NCBI GenBank assembly: GCA_905214995.1
Contig: CAJMOT010000033.1
Location: 1 to 20,331, forward strand
DNA: 20,331 nucleotides
From: an uncultured bacterium
Lineage (GTDB): Bacteria; Verrucomicrobiota; Verrucomicrobiia; Opitutales; Intestinicryptomonadaceae
Direction: 5' to 3'
Numbering within the stretch: the stretch's first letter is position 1; each line of letters begins with the position of its first letter. Below the pieces are notes generated by a model. It saw nothing but the letters and a program-made list of their open reading frames with translations, was not told the DNA's origin and ran no database searches. Shown piece by piece: positions 8,096-14,446 of this stretch. The position numbers were made by a program, and so were the translations under genes.

Positions 8096-8352
8096 ATGAA
8101 AAGGGGAAAAGTGATAAGGGCGTCGTTTTTGGCGCAGTTGTGCGTTGCGGCCGCGTGCGCCGCATTTGCCGCGCCGGATTCGTACAAAAACGTCGGCGCG
8201 CCGGGCGCGAGTGGCTCGCCGCGTACGACGACGCGGCATCCCTCATCAGCATCGGCGGGCAGATTCACGAACCCTCCGTCTACGCGGCTATTCTCGGAGC
8301 TCTTTCGCTCGCTCTCGCGGCGGCCCGCAGGCGCGGAAATTTTCATAGATGA
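8096..8352 (+). CDS. Mini PEP-CTERM protein, coded in two frames (frameshift)
   Basis: From the ATG at 8096 the frame encodes a textbook Sec signal peptide (MKRGKVIRASFLAQLCVAAA, continuing to CAAFAAPDSYKN). The PEP-CTERM anchor, IHEPSVYAAILGAL followed by SLALAAARRRG, lies in the -1 frame and ends at the TGA at 8350-8352. The two frames can be joined anywhere around 8186-8230, for instance near the five A's at 8186-8190. The joined product would be about 85 residues, with only about 35 between signal peptide and anchor. PEP-CTERM tails are processed by exosortase and sort proteins to the envelope or extracellular matrix. A strong terminator starts 6 nt after the -1-frame stop, which supports that end as genuine. 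It could be a decayed gene, a sequencing indel in a homopolymer, or a programmed frameshift. C-AAA-AAC is not an ideal slippery site. Confidence 0.5.
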
Positions 8353-8358
8353 CAGCCC

Positions 8359-8394
8359 GGGCGGCGGGAGTTTTGAACCCGCCGCCCTTTCTTT
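8359..8394 (+). terminator. Intrinsic terminator after the PEP-CTERM stop
   Basis: A perfect 10-bp GC stem (GGGCGGCGGG / CCCGCCGCCC) with a 9-nt loop is followed by TTTCTTT. It begins just after the TGA at 8352 and marks the end of the PEP-CTERM transcript. Confidence 0.88.
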
Positions 8395-8410
8395 CAAGGC
8401 GGAGGGCATT

Positions 8411-8602
8411 GTGTCCGAAAATATTTTTGAAGATTTCGATTTCCTGCGGATTTTGTTCTCGCCCGGGGTTGCCGTTCCCCTGTTGCTGGTTCTGTCCGCG
8501 GCGTTTCTAATGCGCCGCCTGTTCGGAAACGCGCTTATAATATCGTCGCTCACGGCGGTTGTATCGGCGTATGCCGCCTTTTGCGCGTTTTGCGTGTTTT
8601 GA
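8411..8602 (+). CDS. Small two-helix membrane ORF, 63 aa
   Basis: GGAGGG at 8401-8406 precedes a GTG at 8411 by 4 nt. The frame gives 63 residues with two hydrophobic segments (about 14-34 and 41-63) split by MRRLFGN, predicting a small inner-membrane hairpin. It ends 19 nt before a second terminator. The same frame is open all the way back to the ATG at 8096, so a 168-residue product with signal peptide plus this two-helix tail could be made without any frameshift. No family is recognised. The 16 nt between the preceding terminator and the GTG leave little room for a separate promoter, so expression would need readthrough or the long product. A chance ORF is possible, but the ribosome binding site and terminator argue for a real one. 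Confidence 0.45.
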   Translation: MSENIFEDFDFLRILFSPGVAVPLLLVLSAAFLMRRLFGNALIISSLTAVVSAYAAFCAFCVF

Positions 8603-8621
8603 ATTTTCCGGAGCGAACGCG

Positions 8622-8647
8622 CGGCGGGAATTCCCTCCGTTTTTTTT
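8622..8647 (+). terminator. Intrinsic terminator after the small membrane ORF
   Basis: The stem CGGCGGG / CCCTCCG (one mismatch) with loop AATT is followed by eight T's. It points in the plus direction, away from the 8096-8602 locus, and lies 15 bp short of the convergent DeoR gene's stop. Confidence 0.75.
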
Positions 8648-8662
8648 GCGCCCGCCTGTTCG

Positions 8663-9415
8663 TCAGAGCACGTTGACGCCCGCCCCGCGGAGCTTTTCGA
8701 GAAATTCGGGGTCGGCGGAGGAATCTGTAATCACAGTGTCTATCGAATTGAGGTCGCAGAAGAATCTCAAACTGCGCACTCCGAGTTTGGAGGAGTCGCA
8801 GAGCAGGATTTTCTCGCGGCACACGGACAGGGAGTTCTCTTTGAACTCGGCGTGGATTTCGGCGACTTCGCTCGCGCCGCGCTCGAGGTCGAGCCCGTTG
8901 CACGAGAAAAACGCCTTGTCTATCGAAAACCTTTTCATGAACGACAGGGCGGAGATCCCGCAGTAGCTGTGGCTCACCCTGTCGAGCTTGCCGCCCGTCG
9001 TTATGACGTCCACATTGTCTTTTGCCATGAGCGGAACAACGCAGTCGTGGGCGTTCGTAATCACCGTGATTCCGATGTCCGGCAGCGACTCCGCGAACGT
9101 CAGCACAGTGGAGCTCGCATCGAGAAATATCGTGTCTGACTCCCCTACGAGCGAAACCGCCTTTTTTGCGATTTCCTGCTTGGCGGCGCGGTTTTCGCTG
9201 AGCCGCTTTTGGAGCGGAAGCTCCGACGAGCGCTTTTCGATTCTGAGGGCCCCGCCGTGCGTGCGGATGAGCTTGTTTTCGGCGTCGAGGGTTTCGAGGT
9301 CGCGGCGTATGGTTTCGTCCGTCACTTCGAAATACTTCGCAAGTTCGATTGTCCTTAGGCTCGGGGAATTCTCAAGCATGTTGAGAATCAGTCGTTGTCT
9401 TTGGCGGGCTAACAT
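8663..9415 (-). CDS. DeoR/GlpR-family transcriptional regulator
   Basis: A 250-residue DNA-binding regulator; members usually repress sugar or nucleoside catabolic genes and are released by a phosphorylated sugar. The N-terminal winged helix (about 5-57) carries the family signature TIELAKYFEVTDETIRRDLE followed by LIRTHGGA. The C-terminal sensor domain (about 75-240) has IFLDASSTVLTFAESL, ITVITNAHD and DVITTGGKLD, typical of the DeoRC phosphosugar-binding fold. The length is normal for the family. It is divergent from gdhA across a 361-bp region containing three TGGCAA words (9484, 9495, 9535), a plausible operator array. The effector and target are unknown. Control of gdhA or of the nearby glycan genes is possible but only inferred from position. 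Confidence 0.9.
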   Translation of the reverse strand: MLARQRQRLILNMLENSPSLRTIELAKYFEVTDETIRRDLETLDAENKLIRTHGGALRIEKRSSELPLQKRLSENRAAKQEIAKKAVSLVGESDTIFLDASSTVLTFAESLPDIGITVITNAHDCVVPLMAKDNVDVITTGGKLDRVSHSYCGISALSFMKRFSIDKAFFSCNGLDLERGASEVAEIHAEFKENSLSVCREKILLCDSSKLGVRSLRFFCDLNSIDTVITDSSADPEFLEKLRGAGVNVL

Positions 9416-9776
9416 AATATATTTATTGTCAATTTTGAATAATTGGCGTCAAGAGAATTATCCTCCGCGCGCTCCGAACGATATGGCAAAATATTGGCAA
9501 TTCAAAATGCGGCGCGAGGAGTTTTTGCGCCTCTTGGCAATTTAAGAATTTCAACCGCCGCCGCTTTATTTTCTCTTTTGAATAAATGAACAAAAATGTA
9601 GGTTTATTGCTTTTTGGCGGATTTTTGTCTCTAAAAAACTTTGCGGAGGTCTAAAAATATGTACAAAAATGTAATAAATGCGCGTTTTTTTGGAATCCGT
9701 ATTGACGGCGGGCGGAATTTGCGCCACTTTCGCGCCATTGTTTTATTTAAATCAACCAATAAAAAGGAATATTCAA
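9416..9776. promoter_or_regulatory. Divergent DeoR-gdhA control region with repeated words
   Basis: AT-rich DNA that must contain the promoters of both flanking genes. TGGCAA occurs at 9484-9489, 9495-9500 (11 bp apart, one helical turn) and 9535-9540; the last two extend to TTGGCAATT. ACAAAAATGTA occurs twice, at 9590-9600 and 9663-9673. DeoR-type proteins often bind direct repeats, so the TGGCAA set is the best operator candidate. No clear -35/-10 pair was found. Confidence 0.4.
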
Positions 9777-9856
9777 ATGAGCAAGTATGTGCAGAAAGTT
9801 CTCGAAGACCTCAAAGCCAAACAGCCCTGGGAAAAGGAATTTCTCCAGGCAGCTGA
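9659..9856 (+). CDS. Possible short ORF overlapping the gdhA start
   Basis: GGAGGT at 9645-9650 lies 8 nt before an ATG at 9659. The 65-codon frame (beginning MYKNVINARFFGIR) runs past the gdhA ATG in another frame and stops at 9854-9856. It resembles no known protein. It could be an upstream ORF affecting gdhA translation, or chance, since the ribosome binding site is the main support. Confidence 0.2.
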   Translation: MYKNVINARFFGIRIDGGRNLRHFRAIVLFKSTNKKEYSNEQVCAESSRRPQSQTALGKGISPGS

Positions 9857-11120
9857 AGAGGTTCTGTCGTCGCTGACGACGGTTCTCGACTCCAACCCCG
9901 TATACGAAAAGGAAAAAATTCTCGAAAGAATGGTCGTCCCTGAAAGGGTCATTCTCTTCCAGGTTCCGTGGGCCGACGACAAGGGCGAAATCCATGTCAA
10001 CCAGGGCTACCGCGTCCAGTTTAACAGCGCCATCGGCCCCTATAAGGGCGGCCTGCGCTTCCACCCGTCCGTCAATCTCGGCATCCTCAAATTCCTCGGC
10101 TTCGAACAGGTCTTTAAGAACTCCCTCACGACCCTCCCCATGGGCGGCGGCAAGGGCGGCTCAGATTTCGACCCCAAGGGCAAGAGCGACAACGAAGTCC
10201 GCAATTTCTGCAATTCTTTCATGCGCGAACTCTACCGCCACATCGGTCCCAACACCGACGTTCCCGCGGGCGACATCGGCGTGGGCGGCCGCGAAATCGG
10301 ATACCTCTTCGGCCAGTACAAGCGCTGCAAAAACTCCTACGACAGCGTCCTGACCGGCAAGGGTCTCGAATGGGGCGGCAGCCTCATCCGCCCCGAAGCC
10401 ACGGGCTACGGCAACGTCTATTTCGCGCAGGAAATGCTCGCCACCAAGGGCGATTCCTTTGAGGGCAAAAATGTTCTCGTCTCCGGTTCCGGCAACGTCG
10501 CCCAGTACACCGTTGAAAAGCTCGTGCAGCTCGGCGCCAAACCCCTTTCGATGTCCGACTCCAACGGCACGGTAATCGACACCGACGGATTCGACGCCGA
10601 AAAGCTCGCCTATGTAATGGAGCTCAAAAACGTCAAGCGGGGCCGCATGAGCGAATACGTCAAAAAGTTCCCGACCGCCAAGTACTACGAAGGCAAGCGT
10701 CCGTGGGGCCTCGTCAAGGCCGAAATCGCTCTCCCCTCTGCGACCCAGAACGAAATCGACGGCGAAAACGCCAAAGCCCTCGTCGAAAACGGCTGCATAT
10801 GCGTCTCCGAAGGCGCGAATATGCCCTCCACTCCCGAGGCAATCGAAGTCTACATGAAAGCCGGCATCCTCTACGCTCCCGGCAAGGCTTCCAACGCCGG
10901 CGGCGTGGCCACGAGCGGGCTTGAAATGTCCCAGAACGCCATCCGCCTGAGCTGGACTCGCGAAGAAGTCGACGAAAAGCTCCACAATATCATGCGCAAC
11001 ATCCATAAGAACGCCCTCGAGGCCGCCGCCGAATACGGAACTCCCGGAAACTACATGAACGGCGCCAATATCGCGGGCTTCAAGAAAGTGGCTGCCGCCA
11101 TGATAGCCCAAGGCTTCTGA
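9777..11120 (+). CDS. gdhA: NADP-type glutamate dehydrogenase
   Basis: Interconverts 2-oxoglutarate plus ammonia and glutamate in the cytoplasm, a main entry point for nitrogen. The 447-residue product has the same length as E. coli GdhA. It contains the substrate-binding motif GPYKGGLRFHPSV, the catalytic-lysine segment LPMGGGKGGSDFDPKGKS, then TDVPAGDIGVGGREIGY, the Rossmann dinucleotide fold VLVSGSGNVAQYTVEKL, and the C-terminal SNAGGVATSGLEMSQNA. These mark the hexameric, usually NADP-dependent, small GDH class. The frame opens at 9678, but the ATG at 9777 with AAGGAA at 9764-9769 (7-nt spacing) gives the normal N-terminus MSKYVQKVLEDL. Codon use is strongly biased to C-ending codons (AAC, TTC, GTC), suggesting high expression. 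No plain intrinsic terminator follows; a long imperfect hairpin region begins about 17 nt downstream. Confidence 0.97.
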   Translation: MSKYVQKVLEDLKAKQPWEKEFLQAAEEVLSSLTTVLDSNPVYEKEKILERMVVPERVILFQVPWADDKGEIHVNQGYRVQFNSAIGPYKGGLRFHPSVNLGILKFLGFEQVFKNSLTTLPMGGGKGGSDFDPKGKSDNEVRNFCNSFMRELYRHIGPNTDVPAGDIGVGGREIGYLFGQYKRCKNSYDSVLTGKGLEWGGSLIRPEATGYGNVYFAQEMLATKGDSFEGKNVLVSGSGNVAQYTVEKLVQLGAKPLSMSDSNGTVIDTDGFDAEKLAYVMELKNVKRGRMSEYVKKFPTAKYYEGKRPWGLVKAEIALPSATQNEIDGENAKALVENGCICVSEGANMPSTPEAIEVYMKAGILYAPGKASNAGGVATSGLEMSQNAIRLSWTREEVDEKLHNIMRNIHKNALEAAAEYGTPGNYMNGANIAGFKKVAAAMIAQGF

Positions 11121-11136
11121 TTTGGCGAATGCTTTT

Positions 11137-11231
11137 GGGCTAAAAACGAGTTGCTTCGCGATAACAAAGACTTTCGCGTATGTCAAATACGCTTCGATCC
11201 TTTGTTTCGCTTGCGCTCCGTTTTTAGCTCC
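11137..11231. repeat. Imperfect inverted repeat of about 95 bp
   Basis: The left arm begins GCTAAAAACG and the right arm ends CGTTTTTAGC. Further paired blocks are AACAAAG / CTTTGTT and GCGTAT / ATACGC around a 5-nt loop. As RNA it would fold into a long interrupted hairpin just after gdhA. The arms have many mismatches between blocks. Confidence 0.55.
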
Positions 11232-11293
11232 AAAATGGATTCGCTCGCTTGGTTGCGCTACGCGCAATCCGCGCTGTTCTCACCCCTACGGGG

Positions 11294-11313
11294 TAAAATG
11301 CCAACGCATTTTA
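11294..11313. repeat. Perfect small hairpin TAAAATGC-CAAC-GCATTTTA
   Basis: 8-bp arms with a 4-nt loop, extendable by GG/CC with one mismatch, directly after a CCCCTACGGGG dyad. It may act as an RNA hairpin or be part of a dispersed repeat; no T-run follows. Confidence 0.5.
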
Positions 11314-11701
11314 TCCTTCCCGAAAGCCTTATTTTATAGCCTCGCTGCGCTTCGGATAAAAAAGCTTTCGTTTTCATTGCGCCGAATCGGGGAACTGGTT
11401 TTTTCAGAAGTGACTTTGGAAGTTCTGACGATGATGCTTGAAAAACGAGTTTGGAAACTTTTTGTGTCTGCGTTCCCAAATGAAGTAAGATTTGGAACGG
11501 TTTTCTTCCCATCGAAGCTTCGACAAACGCGATTACGCGCCGAGTGGAGAAGCCCCTGTAACGGGTTTGCAAGGGATTTGAAACGGGATTGCGGCGTCAA
11601 TTTTTCTGCTCTCGCGCCGTGGTTTGGAGTTTGACTGTTGAAACAGGCGGCATGGAAAAATTGTAGACGGAGTTCATCGGAACGGGCAGTTTTCTGAGAT
11701 T

Positions 11702-12160
11702 TTGCATATAGTCTGTCGTTGTCCGTCGCTCTTTTCCGTCAATGCGCATCCGTACGATTTTCAGGGTCGATTTGGCAAATTCGTCGCGCGCAATAGCAAG
11801 ACCGGAGGAATCCGCCATATAGACATATGTCCGGCGTTGAAATCTTGGCTGAAAGGCCTTAGAAAAAATCCTGAATCTTCGATTTGACCCAAAAATTGGG
11901 CGAAAAGGTGGAAGGCATTGCGCCGCGATGCAAATTTGGAGCGACCCTGGGTTCAGGACGTTTTGAGGCATACTTTCGCGTCTTACCATATGAAGCGTTA
12001 TAAAAATCTTCCGCGCTTGCAGTCGCAAATGGGGCATGCTTATTTGTCGCTTTTGAGAACCCGCTATGTGAATATGTACGGGATAAAAAAAGGCGAGGCG
12101 AAAATATTTTTCGTTCCGCCGGATCTCTTGCATGGCAATGCGAAGGGCGCCGGCGTTTAG
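11702..12160 (+). pseudogene. Tyrosine recombinase/integrase remnant with in-frame TGA
   Basis: One continuous frame encodes the C-terminal catalytic half of a phage-type integrase. First comes the beta-strand lysine motif NSKTGGIRHIDI (Lys codon about 11798). Then NWAKRWKALRRD leads into VLRHTFASYH (Arg codon 11966), then MGHAYLSLLRTRYVN with the nucleophile Tyr codon at 12065. The order and spacing match integrases of the ..RHSFASYHL.. type common in Verrucomicrobiota and Planctomycetota. A TGA at 11885-11887 interrupts the frame between the Lys and Arg boxes, and the N-terminal domains and first catalytic Arg are absent. It is therefore inactive; TGA is a normal stop here (gdhA uses it). 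Its AT-richer codons suggest acquired DNA. The frame ends at 12160, overlapping the last codons of the convergent hydrolase gene. Confidence 0.75.
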
Positions 12161-14325
12161 TCGTCTATTACGCTGCGGGCGGCTTCGGCGCTTTGGCGCG
12201 TGCTTTTGCCGCCCCTCAGCCGGATGTCGTACATTCTCTTTGAGAGTTTTCGCGCGGCCTTTGCTATCACGTAGTCCGGAGTGTCGCAGATGTCCACGAA
12301 TCCGATTGCGTAGTTTGCCTCGTTGAAGCGGCCGGTCGTGCAGAGGTCGAACCACTGGAACCAGTGCGCGCCCACGACGTTCGGGTTTTCGAACGCGCTC
12401 ACGGCGTATTCGCGGAACGCCTGCGCCCTCTCTTCCGCGGTGGCGCGCGCGTTGAGTCCCCCTCCGTAGACGCCCTTGTCGGTATTGCCGAAATGGAATT
12501 CCCCTATTATGATAGGCTTGTCCTCCGCGCCCTTTGTGGCGGAGAAGTCCGTCACGTTGTCGGCGTACACATTGTAACTCAGCGCGTCGCAGTACCGCGA
12601 CGCCACGCGCTCCACGAGCGGATTGCGCCACGCGAAGCGGCAGCCTATGTACATGGCGTCAGGGGAAACCGCTTTGACGGCCTCGCGGCAGATTTTGAAA
12701 TAGCGCTCGTACATCTTTTCTTCAAACGCGAGCATGTCGGCCCTCGCCGCCGCGGTGTCCGGCGCGAAGTCCCTCTTTTCGAGGAAGTCTTCCCAGCTCT
12801 TGTAGTTTGCCTTCCACGCGGCGTTGAGCTTTTCGATCTCGCCGTATTTCTTTTGGAGGTCTTTTTGGAATTCGATTTTCCCCGGCTGGCCTGCGGGGCA
12901 GCCGAGCAGCGCCTTTATCGTGACCACGGTTTCCCCCTGCCACGGGAGCTCGTTGTCCACGAATACCCCGACGCACATCGGAGACCTTATCAGATCGGCG
13001 TTCTTTGCCACGCTCTCCATGGTTTTTTCGCGGAATCCCGGGGTGAAGAAGTCGGGGAAATCGTGCCAATAGGCGTACATTTTGACGTTCGTGTCGTAGG
13101 TTTTTCGCCCCTTGGAATTTGTTATGAGCGTGTACGGAACGTTGCCGCGCCTCAATATGTAGCGCTGCGTCCACGCGCCGTAGGTCGTGAATCCCCATTT
13201 CTTCATGCGCTCGTCGGCGACTTCGCCATAGGGCGCGCGGTAGTCGTCGCCGTACTTGGCGACGAGGTTTCTCTCGAGAAACCCGTAGGCGTCGAATTTT
13301 TTGCCCTTATAATAGTGGAGCCCGCCGTAGTTGTTCTTTTTGCGGAACCGGTTGTCCGACACGTCTTCGAAATAGAATTCGCGGTCGGTGAGCGGCGTAG
13401 TGTCGAGGTTGCCGGCGCACGTTATGCCGAACGAATAAAAGAGGTTGCCCTCCGGCGTTATAAGCCACCACCTGCCGTCGATTTTCTCGGCGCGGAACCT
13501 GCCGGTCGCCCCGTAGTTTTTCCCGTCCCTCACGAGCCCGAAGTATTTGTCGCGCCTCGGAATGTCGCCGATTTTCCCGTAAAATGCCTTTTCCTCTTCG
13601 GCGCGCTTTTTGAAATCGCCGTCGGACTTTATCTTGTCCGTCCAATCCTTGTGCTTGAACTGCCCGTACTTGTCTATGAACGGGAAGAATTCCTCTTTTG
13701 TATAGCTTAGAAACGGCGCGTTGAAGCCGCTGAAATCGAAATTCGTCGGCTTGTAGCGCATAGCGATAAACGCGTCGTCATCGTACATCCAGGCTCCCCT
13801 GGGATCGACTTCGAGCTTCTCGACGGAGATGTCGTCCAATATTATCTTCGCGCCGCCGTTGGAGATTATTTCGATTTCCCCCTTTGCGGTGGAAGGCACC
13901 ACCGCGCCCATCGCCACGCTTTTGGCGCCTTTGGATTCCGGCAGGTTTTTCAACGAAAGGCGGTTTTTTTCGCCGTCGGAATCTATCGAGCGCATCGCCG
14001 CATAGACGGACGCCGACGGGGACTTTTCGAGAATTTTGTATTTGAACGAAAATTTGTACCCGCCGCCGGATTTTATCGGAATGGTAAGCAGGGGCGTCCA
14101 TCCGGCCGCGGACATCGCGTCGATTTCGAGCGAGCGGCTTCCGGACAGGGCGTTTTTGCCCTCCGCGTTTTTCATAAAAGCCGGCGCAAATTTTGCGGCT
14201 TCCGCGAGTTTTACGGATTCCGGATTTTCGAAATCCTCCCTTAGCAGTTCGGCCGTCGAGGGCGCGGCCGGCGCCGGGCACGCGCATAGCGCGAGAAGCG
14301 GGAGAGTTAGGAGAGCTTTTGCCAT
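12157..14325 (-). CDS. Exported GH50-like (agarase-type) glycoside hydrolase
   Basis: A 722-residue secreted hydrolase of the GH-A clan, resembling GH50 beta-agarases, which release galactose-type oligosaccharides. After a signal peptide (about 1-21, MAKALLTLPLLALCACPAPA) comes a jelly-roll carbohydrate-binding-like domain (about 25-172). Then comes a TIM-barrel domain that opens with GRWWLITPEGNLFYSFG (284-300). VGVFVDNELPW holds the probable acid/base Glu459, and KPIIIGEFHFG the probable nucleophile Glu609. The ending GAHWFQWFD...NYAIGFVDICDTPDY is also GH50-like. It follows the GH10 gene by 121 bp on the same strand and may be cotranscribed with it and the GntR gene. The true substrate may not be agar; family resemblance alone cannot say. 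Its stop overlaps the end of the integrase remnant. Confidence 0.82.
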   Translation of the reverse strand: MAKALLTLPLLALCACPAPAAPSTAELLREDFENPESVKLAEAAKFAPAFMKNAEGKNALSGSRSLEIDAMSAAGWTPLLTIPIKSGGGYKFSFKYKILEKSPSASVYAAMRSIDSDGEKNRLSLKNLPESKGAKSVAMGAVVPSTAKGEIEIISNGGAKIILDDISVEKLEVDPRGAWMYDDDAFIAMRYKPTNFDFSGFNAPFLSYTKEEFFPFIDKYGQFKHKDWTDKIKSDGDFKKRAEEEKAFYGKIGDIPRRDKYFGLVRDGKNYGATGRFRAEKIDGRWWLITPEGNLFYSFGITCAGNLDTTPLTDREFYFEDVSDNRFRKKNNYGGLHYYKGKKFDAYGFLERNLVAKYGDDYRAPYGEVADERMKKWGFTTYGAWTQRYILRRGNVPYTLITNSKGRKTYDTNVKMYAYWHDFPDFFTPGFREKTMESVAKNADLIRSPMCVGVFVDNELPWQGETVVTIKALLGCPAGQPGKIEFQKDLQKKYGEIEKLNAAWKANYKSWEDFLEKRDFAPDTAAARADMLAFEEKMYERYFKICREAVKAVSPDAMYIGCRFAWRNPLVERVASRYCDALSYNVYADNVTDFSATKGAEDKPIIIGEFHFGNTDKGVYGGGLNARATAEERAQAFREYAVSAFENPNVVGAHWFQWFDLCTTGRFNEANYAIGFVDICDTPDYVIAKAARKLSKRMYDIRLRGGKSTRQSAEAARSVIDD

Positions 14326-14345
14326 AATGACTTTTCGTCTTGCGT

Positions 14346-14368
14346 CCCCGCGGCGCGCCGCCGCGGGG
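14346..14368. promoter_or_regulatory. GC hairpin in the leader of the GH50-like gene
   Basis: A perfect 10-bp stem (CCCCGCGGCG / CGCCGCGGGG) with a 3-nt loop lies 20 nt upstream of the GH50-like ATG. No T-run follows on either strand, so it is not a normal terminator. It may stabilise or block the intercistronic RNA. Confidence 0.5.
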
Positions 14369-14402
14369 GTGAATGTTTGAATGTCGGAATGTTTAACGAA
14401 CG

Positions 14403-14434
14403 CGCGCGCGGCGAAGGGTCTTCGGGCGCGCGCG
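14403..14434. promoter_or_regulatory. GC hairpin just after the GH10 stop
   Basis: The outer stem of eight alternating C-G pairs (14403-14410 / 14427-14434) carries an inner CGAAG / CTTCG stem with a GGT loop. It lies 12 nt past the GH10 stop and lacks a T-run. It could protect the upstream mRNA 3' end or partly terminate transcription between the two hydrolases. Confidence 0.45.
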
Positions 14435-14446
14435 GAATTGGGCGGC

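Larger units (their letters stand above)
11121..11701. other. Hairpin-rich non-coding region downstream of gdhA
   Basis: A 170-codon open frame (11122-11634) is present but resembles no protein, has no ribosome binding site and differs in base use from its neighbours. The DNA is full of dyads: GCGTAT-GTCAA-ATACGC (about 11178-11194) nested in a longer imperfect inverted repeat; CCCC-TAC-GGGG (11283-11293); and TAAAATGC-CAAC-GCATTTTA (11294-11313). It is probably non-coding repeat DNA or the edge of a decayed mobile element, as an integrase remnant follows directly. Confidence 0.45.

Noticed and set aside
8186..8191. C-AAA-AAC as a canonical -1 slippery heptamer
   Set aside because: The first position is C, not A, so the P-site tRNA would mispair after slipping; programmed shifting is possible but not supported by the motif itself.
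11122..11634. 170-codon ORF downstream of gdhA
   Set aside because: No ribosome binding site, no domain, atypical composition, and it crosses several strong hairpins; probably non-coding.
11597..12631. Long minus-strand ORF opposite the integrase remnant and running into the hydrolase gene
   Set aside because: It overlaps the well-supported hydrolase on the same strand in another frame and is Arg-rich, typical of a shadow frame.
12364..13710. 448-codon plus-strand ORF
   Set aside because: It is antisense to the GH50-like gene, whose catalytic motifs are clear; the open frame follows from GC-rich codon bias.
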